A program made the position numbers and the translations under genes. A model generated the notes under the pieces. That model searched no databases. It saw only the letters and a list, made by a program, of their open reading frames with translations, and was not told the origin of the DNA. A stretch of 27,533 nucleotides of DNA from Proteromonas lacertae (lineage: Eukaryota; Sar; Bigyra; Opalinata; Proteromonadidae). Positions within the stretch are counted from its first letter, which is position 1. Each line of letters opens with the position of its first letter. This document shows positions 1-8,727 of the stretch, piece by piece. The stretch lies in NCBI GenBank assembly GCA_002245135.1, contig NGBS01000957.1, forward strand, positions 1-27,533, in the 5' to 3' direction.

Positions 1-760
1 CGACTACTATGAGATAATTCGTATGCTGTCAGGTGGTAGATTACCTGCTATCACTGACTTGTATTATGGTAATTCAGAAAAAGTTAAGTCAATGTTACCT
101 GAAGCAATTCAAAATCATGGTTACCTGTAGACTTGTTGTATAACTTTGGTGTTTCATTTAATGTTCAATACTCATCCATCATGTTCGATACTTATTTCAA
201 TTAGTTCCATTCTTCTACAAATTTTCTAATATTGGAAATATAGATGCAAAAAATGTAGTGATACATTAAAAACAGCAGCAAACTGTAGCTGCAGCTGCAA
301 ATGGAGGTGATGCAACAACTGCTGCAGCAGCAGTTAAAGGTATTAGTGAATTATCAAAAGCTATGCCATCAATGGCAAAAACTGCTGTTGCAGCTGATCC
401 AACAGGTACATTACAAACTGTTGCAGGTATAGGAACAGTATTCAGTGCATTGACTGCTTGTTTTGGTTTGCTAGATGCAGGTGGTTTATTGAATTGGTTA
501 AAACCAACACCATATCAACACAAGATGCAATCAAAATGGATAACTACGTGAACGTTCACACAAACAATTCCAAGTTCACTCACGTAATTTTGGTAGAGCA
601 GTGAGTAATTTGATCAAGCAAAACAACTCAGTGAAGCTATGAGTTACTTTGGAATAGGTAATGGAAATAATAAAAAAGTAAAGAAATTAATTTCACGTAG
701 GAAAGTTTTGTATAACAGTATCACTTCAGATGCCTTATCGAATTTGATATAGAGTTAATT
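1..760 (+). pseudogene. Remnants of an Ala/Gly-rich gene or genes of the left fossil
   Basis: Several short coding-like stretches on the plus strand occur here. One, around 300-550, is rich in Ala, Gly and Thr and has a hydrophobic stretch (AGIGTVFSALTACFGLL), which would suit a membrane-interacting or minor structural protein of a Polinton-like element. A basic tail follows around 560-750. The reading is broken. No family can be named from sequence alone; membership rests on position just upstream of the protease. Confidence 0.4.
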
Positions 761-765
761 GTGAA

Positions 766-1217
766 AATGAGTTCAAATAATTTTCATGGAAAGTTCATGG
801 GAGTGTTCTGCTGGACGAGCTTGTACTTCCTATACCCAAAAAGAAGAATCAATGGGGAATCATAATCAATACACTCACCACGCAAGCTAGCCCTGATTCT
901 ATAGGTCATTGGGTGGCCTTAGTAGTTGACAATATCAAAAAGCAATTCCTGTACTATGATTCATTTGGTGAAGATCCTCAACTTGGAAGAATTTAAAAAA
1001 AATTTGAAAAAATTAAAGAAGTATCATAATGAAAAGTATGAACTTAAAATCAATGGAGTACAGAATCAAATTCAAATACTGCCAACTGTGGTTTTTTTGC
1101 TATTAATTTTTTGAAAAATATTTTTAAGAGATCAGTGTAGTTTCAAAAAGGCTACTGACTATAATACAATAGTGGGTGAAGCAAAAATTAGGTTAATGAA
1201 AAAACAATTGGATTAAT
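766..1217 (+). pseudogene. Adenain-like cysteine protease of the left fossil
   Basis: The core of an adenovirus-type maturation protease (C5/Ulp1-like fold) is visible. A His-containing strand, GHWVALVVD, is followed by YYDSFG carrying the acidic residue. A Cys-containing NCGFFAIN lies about 40 residues further on. The order His, Asp, Cys is that of the catalytic triad in this family. In Polintons this enzyme is thought to process capsid proteins during assembly. The gene is broken in a few places. It runs plus strand, towards the minus-strand integrase. Family call is firm; the exact ends are not. Confidence 0.72.
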
Positions 1218-1269
1218 ATAATATATATATATATATAATATAAAATTATTACTTAATATTTTTCTTTGT

Positions 1270-1677
1270 TTATGTGTGGTGAAATATTGTATGAGTTTCA
1301 ATATATTCTATCATCTCTCTATCCATATGAGTACATTTGAAGAATATTGGCATCTTACCATTAAAACATCTTTGTGGCATTCTAATGATTACTTTTTTCA
1401 TTGTTGGTGTATATGTAACTTTCGGATAATCTCTATTTCCTAAGTCACAAGGACCTACAAACACTAATATCAAACGTTGACTCATGATCATGTTAATCAT
1501 TTTGTGTGTTAACTCAAAATACCATTGATATATAGGTTTTCGATAATAAAAAAATATAAGGAATTGTAGGCTATACAAATCCAAGTATATGTCTGGACCA
1601 CTTAAATGATATTTCTTTGTTACCTTGGATTCAAGTTCTGGTAATTTATATTCAATCTGTGGTGGTAGTGTAAGCAT
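1270..1677 (-). CDS. Unknown 135-residue protein in the left fossil
   Basis: An open minus-strand frame of 135 codons lies between the protease and the hairpin at 1749-1835. It begins MLTLPPQIEYKLPELESK and is rich in aromatic and basic residues with a central hydrophobic segment (YSLQFLIFFYY). I do not recognise the family. It is placed in the fossil because it lies between the protease and the integrase. Codon use matches the flanking frames. It may be an element-specific accessory or structural gene. Confidence 0.5.
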   Translation of the reverse strand: MLTLPPQIEYKLPELESKVTKKYHLSGPDIYLDLYSLQFLIFFYYRKPIYQWYFELTHKMINMIMSQRLILVFVGPCDLGNRDYPKVTYTPTMKKVIIRMPQRCFNGKMPIFFKCTHMDREMIEYIETHTIFHHT

Positions 1678-1748
1678 ATATAAAAAATAGAATATACTAT
1701 ATGTATATGTATAATAAAATATTTTAAAAAAAAGAAATTAAAAAAAAA

Positions 1749-1835
1749 TGGGATTACTAATAGTCTGTGCTAGGAATCGAACCACTAATGCCAGCTGCAT
1801 GACTCTTTTTTCCTTGCACAGTCTATCAGATCCCA
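1749..1835. ncRNA. 87-nt imperfect hairpin with tRNA-like B box
   Basis: The ends TGGGAT (1749-1754) and ATCCCA (1830-1835) pair. Inside them 1761-1770 pairs with 1816-1825 with one mismatch. The stem continues at 1772-1776 with 1810-1814. On the minus strand the loop side holds GGTTCGATTCC, a perfect match to the pol III B-box consensus, directly preceded by TGGCATTAGTGG, which resembles an A box. It does not fold as a normal cloverleaf: the D arm and a 5-bp T stem are missing. It could be a decayed tRNA, a tRNA-derived repeat, a small structured RNA or a foldback DNA repeat. Confidence 0.4.
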
Positions 1836-2099
1836 AATTAAATAAAAAAAAGGGCATTTAGATATACCGTGCCAGGATGATTCAAGGCCGAATTTCAATG
1901 GCGCAATATTAAACAACACACATCCAAGTAGAAATTATTAAACTTCCATAAATTCCTTGTGAAATTAATTTAATAAATAAATAAATAAATAATTATAAAT
2001 TAGAAACGCAGCCCTCATCGTAGCTAGTCTATCCAATGCCAATAATAATAAAACAACATATACAATATATAACATAATAAAAATTTATTCGTTACAATA

Positions 2100-3392
2100 T
2101 TGATTTGTCTCCCTTCTTTCTCTTGGGTCTCTCCAGTATTTTTCTAAACCATGTGGTTGGTGCATCATCTTTTCTCACTAACTGCAACTCATAGTGTTTG
2201 AATCGAATTAATGAAAAACCTTGAATGTCATTCCCATTGATATCACCTAAATTGTATGAATATCGATTTTTCTTGATTATCTTATATACATTGTCTGACA
2301 GTATATGTTCTTATCCATTTTACGTCTTCTCTCTTTGAATCTCACCAAATCACCTACTTCGAAATTTTGACCAGTATGGTCCAATTTTTCATAATTCTTT
2401 AAGTTGTAGTTAATTGATTTTTGTAATATTTTGTTTTTGTAATTCTGGACTATGGAATACCTCATTTGGGGTATATCCTTTAATTCCTGGTAATGGCTTG
2501 TTGTTATAGTCATCTATCACTTCCTGTATTATACTATCGAGTTTCAATTTATAATTCATATCTGGTATAATATGCTTATCATTGTGATCAATATCTGCAT
2601 ATATGTAGGTGCATCATATCCCAGATCCACCAAGTGTTTGTACAATAGTCTTTTTATCACACTCACTGATCTATCCAATAATGACTCTATTTTATGCTCT
2701 GAACCATCTTTTTGAAAATATGATATTCCTTCAGCATCACATAACTTCTTGATATTTGAAAAACTAGCATCAGCATCTGATAGGATACTTACCACATTTT
2801 TATGTGTTTTGTTTCCATAGGCATCTGTTTCATAATACCACTTCTGAAATGCATCCAATGTAATATCACCATATTTATTAGGCATAAATATTGCCCATAC
2901 TTTTCTTGAATTCATTTCGATAAAATACAAATGTTCCATATCAGGTAAGAAAAACACTATATCCATTTGGAAGTACCCTGGCTTTTTGATAGTTGCGAAT
3001 GGATTATTTTTTTTATATTTGAAATCAACAATTTGTTTTCCAGGTTGTCTCCTTAAGTATTCACGTACTACATCTGGTGGTGGAGCTATATCATTCATAC
3101 TAGACAAATGTTGTGTCATTTTGATAAATTCATTTTCATTAAGGTAATAATATTTTTTATATAGCTCATCTAAGCGTGATCGATATTGGGCAATTTGGTT
3201 TGACATTTGGTCTTCATACGAAGCCTCTCTTGTTGGATGTGTAATATTCGGTGCTCCATGGTTAATATATGTTGCAAGTGATAAGTTACCATTTGTAGGT
3301 AACGGTTTGACAGGATATGGGTTCTCGTTGCTATATGAGCTGTATAAATGTGGATCGTAACTATTAGTGCTAAACATATGGTCCAAAAACAA
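2100..3392 (-). pseudogene. Polinton-type rve (DDE) integrase of the left fossil
   Basis: The minus-strand frame starting at 3392 has an N-terminal region rich in Tyr and Pro. A retroviral-type integrase core follows, with YFQMDIVFF giving the first Asp, SILSDADASFSN the second, and a helix containing ESLLDRSVSVIKR in the usual place of the third acidic residue. Coding signal continues to about 2100 with FEVGDLVRFKERRRK, typical of the small C-terminal beta-barrel (SH3-like) domain of these integrases. The gene is broken. Integrases of this type insert Polintons and usually lie near one end of the element, which agrees with the element ending shortly to the right. Confidence 0.8.
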
Positions 3393-3553
3393 AAAACAAA
3401 AGTAATAATGAAATTCATTTCATTATGATTATTATCTAAATTAATAGAGTTATATGTCTTTATAACAACATTTAAAAAAATATATATCCGTTTCATATAT
3501 ACATATAACATTTGTTCATCGTTCAACGTTATTTCCCTTTCAATTCACTTATT

Positions 3554-3913
3554 ATGAGCAACTGGAAGATACTATACAAAAACAGCTTCATTAATGATCC
3601 AAATCCGAGCATATATAAAATTTTATGTGAGAATTTTAAGACGATTGTAGAACATGAGAAAGATTTGCAACGTTATAGGTATATTATATTATTATATGTC
3701 TATAGCTGGAATGGTAACTTCAGTATAAGGCGTTTCAGTACATGGTACAAAAGATTCACAGAAATTGAAAAGATTGATGATCGTCATGAAAGATTAAAGA
3801 TGTCCAGAGTGTTGATGTCTGTCCTGCTATGTAATATCGTGTATAAAGAGGATCTGGACAAAAGCATCGTATATTCATTTAATATATATTTCAATTTTGA
3901 ATCAATAGTATGA
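3554..3913 (+). CDS. Unknown 119-residue protein beside the integrase
   Basis: An open frame divergent from the integrase, starting MSNWKILYKNSFIN. It is mainly helical and basic, with many Tyr and Arg residues, and has no signal peptide or obvious membrane segment. No family recognised. The start at 3554 is chosen over an upstream non-ATG option because it is the first ATG after the 160-bp divergent promoter region. It is assigned to the fossil by position only. Confidence 0.45.
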   Translation: MSNWKILYKNSFINDPNPSIYKILCENFKTIVEHEKDLQRYRYIILLYVYSWNGNFSIRRFSTWYKRFTEIEKIDDRHERLKMSRVLMSVLLCNIVYKEDLDKSIVYSFNIYFNFESIV

Positions 3914-3917
3914 TCGT

Positions 3918-4340
3918 ATGCTTGACCATGCAATGGAGGATATGATAGAACTGACTTGTATGTATATCATACATTTCGGTGACAACGATTTAGCAAAATG
4001 CGAAAAAGAAGAAAACAAGAATTCGAAAGGAGATATTGTTTACAGAAGTACTGCTGAAAGTATAGTAAGTAGTAAAGTCTCTATAGCATCGTTGTTTGAT
4101 AATCTGGATGATGATGATTATAATGATGATGATGACAACAAGTTGTTAAAGGTGACATCCACCAAAAGAAAGTGCAGTACATCTAAAGCTCCAAGATTCA
4201 AAAGAAAGAAGACCAATCAGAAAAGAAATTCAAACAGAAAGGAAGAAGACACCAGTACAGAGGAAGATGAGGATGATGATAACTTGTCACAATTTATAGT
4301 AGATGATGATGAGGAGCCAGAGTACCAAAATGATTATTAA
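3918..4340 (+). CDS. Unknown acidic/basic low-complexity protein at the fossil's right end
   Basis: A 140-codon open frame that begins just after the preceding frame ends. The first third is ordinary helical sequence. The rest is low complexity: an acidic run (LDDDDYNDDDDN), a Lys/Arg-rich block with nuclear-localisation character around residues 80-108, then an acidic C-terminal tail ending in EEPEYQNDY. Such charge-segregated tails occur in DNA- or chromatin-binding proteins, but I cannot name the family. It is the last coding frame before the gene-free repeat region. Confidence 0.4.
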   Translation: MLDHAMEDMIELTCMYIIHFGDNDLAKCEKEENKNSKGDIVYRSTAESIVSSKVSIASLFDNLDDDDYNDDDDNKLLKVTSTKRKCSTSKAPRFKRKKTNQKRNSNRKEEDTSTEEDEDDDNLSQFIVDDDEEPEYQNDY

Positions 4341-4780
4341 TCTCTGGTCCTAATTGGTTCAAATGATATATTGTGTTTGTGTGGGAGTGTTGTTTTCATA
4401 ATTTACATAATTAATTAGCATTATAACAAGTCTTATAAGAAATATCAATAATAGAAAAATAGATGCGTTTCGAGATTTGACTTGAACTCCATTTTTTTTG
4501 TTTTGTTTTTTATTACATAGGATGGTCACCATATGTTGTCATATCACACAGTATGGTGGCCATCCTATCTATTATTGTTTTTTGAATTTTTTTAAGAAAA
4601 TTAAATTTCGATTATGATCAGAAAGTCAAACTAAGGGCATATATGAGCCCAGCATAAATAGAGAAATCGATTGATATATTTATTATGCATTAAAAACGTT
4701 TCTAATGATGAAAAAACAATATAGGGAAATAGCACACATTGAAACGGCTATTTTTTTGAATCAAAAACACATATAGGGAA
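4341..4780. other. Gene-free region between fossil and TM9SF pseudogene
   Basis: No open frame or recognisable gene. The stretch holds the 17-bp inverted repeat at 4517-4568 and the first copy of the AGGGAAATAGCACAC motif at 4723-4737. The end of the left fossil most likely lies in this interval, but no target duplication is visible by eye. Confidence 0.5.
4517..4568. repeat. 17-bp inverted repeat (hairpin)
   Basis: 4517-4533 (ATAGGATGGTCACCATA) is the reverse complement of 4552-4568 apart from one base, with an 18-nt loop. The first arm itself contains the near-palindrome ATGGTCACCAT. It may be a terminator hairpin, a foldback element or the end of the fossil. Confidence 0.7.
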
Positions 4781-4806
4781 ATGGCACACTGTGCTATTTC
4801 CCTTTA
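4721..4806. repeat. Repeated AGGGAAATRGCACAC motif with palindrome
   Basis: The motif occurs directly at 4721-4738 and 4773-4789. It occurs again inverted at 4790-4803, so that 4775-4788 and 4790-4803 form a 14-bp inverted repeat (one mismatch) around a single base. This cluster sits exactly where similarity to TM9SF begins, so it may mark an insertion or deletion junction. Confidence 0.65.
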
Positions 4807-5573
4807 TTATTCATTATTATGGAAATTACTTAAAGGTGATGTATTTCGAGCTCCAAAGTATCCACTGTTATTTTCGGCAATAGTTGGAATAGGTGCTAAA
4901 TACTTAATAGCTACAACATTTTTTTTATTATTACAAACGATTACTGAGATTAGAGATTCTTTTTTTCTTTTCTTTATATTTATATTCATATTGCCTTTCT
5001 CATCTGGTTATTGTTCTAGAAGATTATATAAATTCTTTGGTGGTAAAAATTATAAACATTTAACAATCCTATCTGTAACACTTATTCCAACCACAATTTT
5101 CCTCATAGATTTAATATCTAGGATTATCTCATGGAATTCTGATGAGGAATATTTCTTCAATACTACACAATCAATTGATATACATTTATTTTTGGTAGTT
5201 ATTTTTAAAAATGCAATCAAAAATATGGAGGAAATATATTCATCAATGAACAATTAAAAATAGAAAGATATTAAGTGTAATTTTTATATAGTTAGTGAAA
5301 TATGGTATAATAGTAATATCATTAGCTGAAATGTCAGTGATATTATGCTTTTATCAATTAAATGGAGAACATTGGAATTGATGGTGGAGATCATATTTTA
5401 CAGGTGGTTCAATATCGATATATATGTTAATATATACTCCATTCTATTATGAATCTGAAGATTTTATAGTGAATCTTATTTCAAGTTTAAGGTTATTCTT
5501 TATATGTGGATTTATAGGATTCTATTCATGCTTTTGGTTTGTTGCAAAGATATATCAATCAATACAAATATAA
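4781..5573 (+). pseudogene. Truncated TM9SF (nonaspanin/EMP70) pseudogene
   Basis: TM9SF proteins are nine-span Golgi/endosomal membrane proteins of about 600 residues. Here only C-terminal parts remain. The first block, open to 5257, reads WKLLKGDVFRAPKYPLLFS, matching the family's W-x-x-x-x-GDVFR-P motif before the membrane domain, then several hydrophobic helices. The second block (about 5310-5573) reads LAEMSVILCFYQLNGEHWN, then the family's WWRSYFTGG, and ends CFWFVAKIYQSIQI, the usual C-terminus. Between the blocks roughly 80 family residues are missing. A TGA at 5379-5381 replaces the first Trp of the conserved WWW. The N-terminal lumenal domain is absent. This is a host gene fragment; a diverged short-exon gene is a less likely alternative. 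Confidence 0.82.
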
Positions 5574-5741
5574 ATCTAGTTGTAAATATATATTGTAATT
5601 ATTCATATTTTAAATAATCCAAAACAAAAAACAAATCAAAACAATTAAATTTTATATAACACTTAATAAAATATAAATATAAAAATGTCAAATAACTTAA
5701 CATCAAAATTTTTATTTTTTTGAACAACATATTATTATTAA

Positions 5742-6315
5742 TTATAACAATGTACAAGACGACTCACTTTTAAAACCTAGATCTTTTAGACCACCTGTTC
5801 TTCTAACCCATATTGATTCTGACATAGAACCAATGGAATTTTGATCTGGAACAGCAAAAAATGAACGAATTATTGTATTATCTAATATATTTGGTAAAAG
5901 TAGAAGACATTTTATATATTCATTTAGTTCTTTCATCCTTTTTTCTACAAATGCATCATCGAGATTACCAAAGTATTTTTTGGGAGGTAGATTTGGTAGA
6001 TTTGGTATTTTTGATTTTAGAAGCTAACATATATTATAATATTCATTTTATACTTGATGGTGCAATGACAAAAATTGTGAATATCTTCGAAAAAGAATCC
6101 AAGTTGAAGTAACATATTGGATTGATATATGATAAGCCTTATTAGATAAAAACATAGAATAAAAAATATACTGTATAATATCCATTAACATCAATTTCTG
6201 TGGATGATTCTGTAATAAGTGCTGTACACTTTCTTTGACCTCTGTCTTTCAGAGACATCAGAGGGCCAACACAATCAGTTGTACACTCTGGTGGTGAGTC
6301 TTCCTGTTTATTCAT
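5742..6315 (-). CDS. PX-domain protein with C-terminal CaaX-like motif
   Basis: Three exons on the minus strand, 6315-6172, 6137-6054 and 6023-5742, join in frame to 169 residues; the introns are 34 and 30 nt. Residues about 31-115 form a PX (phosphoinositide-binding) domain: NGYYTAYHISI, then TWILFRRYSQFLSLH with the lipid-binding Arg-Arg-Tyr, a PPK turn, and the helix MKELNEYIKCLLLLP. The protein ends SSCTLL, which fits a CaaX prenylation site with Leu at X (geranylgeranyl type). Together these suggest a small endosomal-membrane protein held by lipid headgroup and prenyl anchor. The start is the first ATG of the frame. It shares an 81-bp promoter with the dynein light chain gene. Confidence 0.85.
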
Positions 6316-6396
6316 GCGAGTATTTCGATAATAAACACAGATTGAGGTTTGGTGAATCAAGCTTACAAGCCAAGGCTTGTTTGAAACGATTTAAAT
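6316..6396. promoter_or_regulatory. Bidirectional promoter with 16-bp palindrome
   Basis: Only 81 bp separate the PX and dynein light chain start codons. The gap contains ACAAGCCAAGGCTTGT at 6365-6380, a perfect inverted repeat with a 2-nt centre, in an otherwise AT-rich stretch. Such a site could bind a dimeric regulator. That role is inference. Confidence 0.45.
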
Positions 6397-6789
6397 ATGA
6401 GTCGATTTTCTCAATATCAAGAGACTATTAAGGATGTTGTGTATAAGTGTGTTGATGGAATTTTGAAAACTAAAATGATGTATCAACCTGAGAATGTATA
6501 GAGACTTTATTACTCCAAAATAGACGCAAACATGGAATAATCAAATTTGTGAGAAGAGTATAGCTGCTTTGAAAGGAATTACTGATGTATGAAAATATTT
6601 TATACACTATTTATTAAATTATAGCAATATAAATATGCTGTTACTTGTGTTATTATAGAGTATGCTGGAGCTGGTATGGCGCTAGATAGTTCCACATATT
6701 GGGATCCTGAAACTGATGGTTCGGTTTTAGTAACTTGGAATAATCCAGCCATTCTTTGTTTTGTTACAGTTTTTGCTATATCCTATTAA
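6397..6789 (+). CDS. Tctex-type dynein light chain
   Basis: Three exons, 6397-6495, 6524-6586 and 6625-6789, separated by 28- and 38-nt introns, give 108 residues, about the length of DYNLT1/Tctex-1 (113). Family landmarks are visible: TWNNQICEKSIAALKG in the second helix, then YKYAVTCVIIEYAGAG and SSTYWDPETDGSVLVTW, and a hydrophobic last strand, CFVTVFAISY. The protein is expected to be a dimeric light chain that binds dynein intermediate chain in the cytoplasmic or axonemal motor. Both exon joints are phase 0. It appears intact. Confidence 0.92.
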
Positions 6790-6910
6790 CTTAGTTAAAT
6801 GTATAATAGATTAATTTTTTAGTTCATATTGTGATTCTATTGGGGTGTAAGAGATAATTAAAAAAATAAATATCAAGCCAAAAACTTGAGACTGAAAGAA
6901 TAAAAATTGA

Positions 6911-8096
6911 ATGATGGAGAAGGTAGTTAATCTTATTGATGATCACAAAAAGAAAAGCGATAGACCATTTATTTCTTTTGAATTTTTCCCACCAAGAACA
7001 GATGATGGTAAGCATTTTGTTTATATCGTATAGGCATGAAGAATTTATCAGGTAGATTAGATAGATTAGCATCATTAGGTATATTTAAATTATAATATTT
7101 ATAGAACCATTGTTTTTCGACTTTACTTGGGGTGCAGGTGGTTCAACAGCAGGTGCAACATTAGAATTATGTTCAGAAGCATGGAATAAATGTCATGTTC
7201 CAACATGTATGCATATAACCTGCACAAATGTAAAATTAGAACAATTAAAAGAATCATTAGACAATGCAAAGAAACAAGGAATTAAAAATATAATGGCTTT
7301 ACGTGGTGATCCACCAAGAGGAGAAATAGCATGGTCTCATACAGATAGCAACTTAACTTGTGCATTAGATATGGTTAAATACATACGTTCAACATATGGT
7401 GATGAATTTGGTATATCTGTAGCAGGTTATCCAGAAGGTCATCCAACAGCAATTGATCAAATCCCAGATGATTATGAACTGAGTGAAACAGAGAAGAAAA
7501 GGTTGATTGTATTGAAAGAAGGCAGATTTGTATGTAAAGATGAGAAATTTAAAAAAGAATTGGAATATTTGAAGGAAAAAGTAGATGCTGGAGCTGATCT
7601 TATTATTACTCAAGTATATATTATTTTTAATTTTTAATTTTATATATATATATAGATGGTATTAGATGCAGAAACATTCTTTTCCTTTGAAAGACAATGT
7701 AGAGATATTGGCATAAAATGCCCAATTATTCCAGGAATAATTTGTATTCAAAACTATCCAGCATTTGATAGAATGACATCATTTTCAAAGACAAGAATTC
7801 CTGAAGAGTTTAAAGCTAAAATGCTTGCTGTAAAAGATGATGATAAAGCTGTAAGAAGAGTTACTGTTGATTATTTAGTGGAATTATGCAATACATTTAT
7901 AGAAGGCCATGTTGATGGTTTACATTTCTTTACATTGAATTTAGAGAAAGTTTTAATTAAGACTTTATTTAGATTGAATTTAATTCAGGTGGATAAGATG
8001 ACTAGTGATATTAGTGCTTCTTTGACTAATGAAGATTGGGCTATTATGAAAGGGACTATATTAGATAAGAGTTATGATGGTGGAGATAAGAAGTAA
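6911..8096 (+). CDS. Methylenetetrahydrofolate reductase, catalytic domain only
   Basis: Four exons (6911-7007, 7034-7078, 7105-7613, 7656-8096) with introns of 26, 26 and 42 nt give 363 residues. It reduces 5,10-methylene-THF to 5-methyl-THF for methionine synthesis, using FAD and NAD(P)H. Conserved motifs: FISFEFFPPRT (the Glu is the probable catalytic acid), FDFTWGAGG, KNIMALRGDPPRGE, GYPEGHP, ADLIITQ, GIKCPIIPGI and GLHFFTLNLE. Eukaryotic enzymes usually have about 600-700 residues with a C-terminal SAM-binding regulatory domain. Here the frame stops about 45 residues after the TLNLE motif, so that domain is absent, as in bacterial MetF. Either it was lost or the gene is an acquired short form; its introns are typical of its neighbours. 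Confidence 0.9.
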
Positions 8097-8215
8097 ATAA
8101 TAATGAATGTAGTAGTAACCTATTAGTTGGTTTTGTTGTTTGATTTGACATAAAAATTGATAATTAAATAAAAGAAACAAATTAATAAGAGTTATACTTA
8201 TTTACGAGAGTCAGT

Positions 8216-8585
8216 CTATTCATATATAATAGAGTAAAATACTTTATAATCAATTGGAACTCGTAAATTAAATTGTGATTCTAATGAGTGTAATTTTAGA
8301 AATTTATACCTGCAGAATACTGTAAATCTTCCAACTTTATTGAGTTATCCCCTCTTAGTTTTGCCAAATTACATGCTTCTTCCATTACATTCACTATAAA
8401 GTCTCTAGACAAGTCATATAATGCCTAAATAAAATTAATTATTTCATTTAATACTTCTTGAACATCTGTAGGTATTTCTTCATTCACAGCACCACAATCT
8501 CTAAATATTGATTTTATCGTCTTTATTCCATTTTCAGTCTAATGTATATACATTTTAACAATACTTGGTTCATCTCGTTATTCAT
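8216..8585 (-). CDS. TAF12-like TFIID/SAGA histone-fold subunit
   Basis: Four minus-strand exons, 8585-8565, 8538-8455, 8424-8310 and 8280-8216, with introns of 26, 30 and 29 nt, give 94 residues. The product is almost only a histone fold: TIKSIFRDCG, PTDVQEALYDLSRDFIVNV, MEEACNLAKLRGDNSIKLED and LQYSAESQFNLRVP. This matches TAF12 in order and spacing, including the D-V-x-E, D-F-x-x-x-V, A-C-x-L-A and Q-x-N-x-R-x-P positions. It would pair with TAF4 in TFIID, or with its SAGA partner. It is shorter than most TAF12 proteins because the N-terminal extension is absent. The tiny 7-codon first exon is the least certain part. Confidence 0.82.
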
Positions 8586-8727
8586 TTTGTAGGGGATTAT
8601 GAAAAAAAAAAGAAAAAAAAGAAAGTTCAAAAAATTGATTCGTTTCAATTTTCTATAATTTTGTTTCTATTTTTTAATCCTAATAATCTCAATATTCTTC
8701 GTTGTCAAACCATTAAACTCATAAATT
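8586..8727. promoter_or_regulatory. Divergent promoter of TAF12 and the PX-DENN gene
   Basis: 142 bp lie between the two start codons. The stretch has an A-rich tract (about 8600-8630) followed by a T-rich tract (about 8640-8680), a common nucleosome-depleted pattern in AT-rich protists. No defined motif seen. Confidence 0.35.

Larger units (their letters stand above)
1..4340. mobile_element. Polinton/Maverick-like fossil, left copy, runs off the window
   Basis: The stretch contains the marks of a Polinton-type element: an adenain-like cysteine protease, an rve integrase and several lineage-specific frames on both strands. Capsid and polymerase genes are not seen here and would lie to the left if present. 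The element is broken in several places, mostly in the leftmost 1.3 kb and in the integrase, while other frames are still open, which suggests modest age. No terminal repeat or target duplication could be fixed. The right limit is placed at the end of the last open frame and could extend to the inverted repeats near 4517-4806. Confidence 0.75.

Noticed and set aside
1749-1835. Ordinary functional tRNA gene
   Set aside because: The B box is present but the D arm, a paired T stem and a clear anticodon arm are not.
3170-3526. Minus-strand frame of 118 codons with a hydrophobic stretch
   Set aside because: It overlaps the integrase N-terminal region in another frame and has no family motif; best read as a shadow.
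5379-5381. TGA in the TM9SF similarity read as Trp (reassigned code)
   Set aside because: Other genes here appear to use TGA as a stop, the Trp codons seen in intact genes are TGG, and the same copy also lacks family segments, so pseudogene decay explains it better.
5861-6112. Plus-strand frame over the PX gene
   Set aside because: The minus strand has the PX motifs and consistent splicing; this is a shadow.
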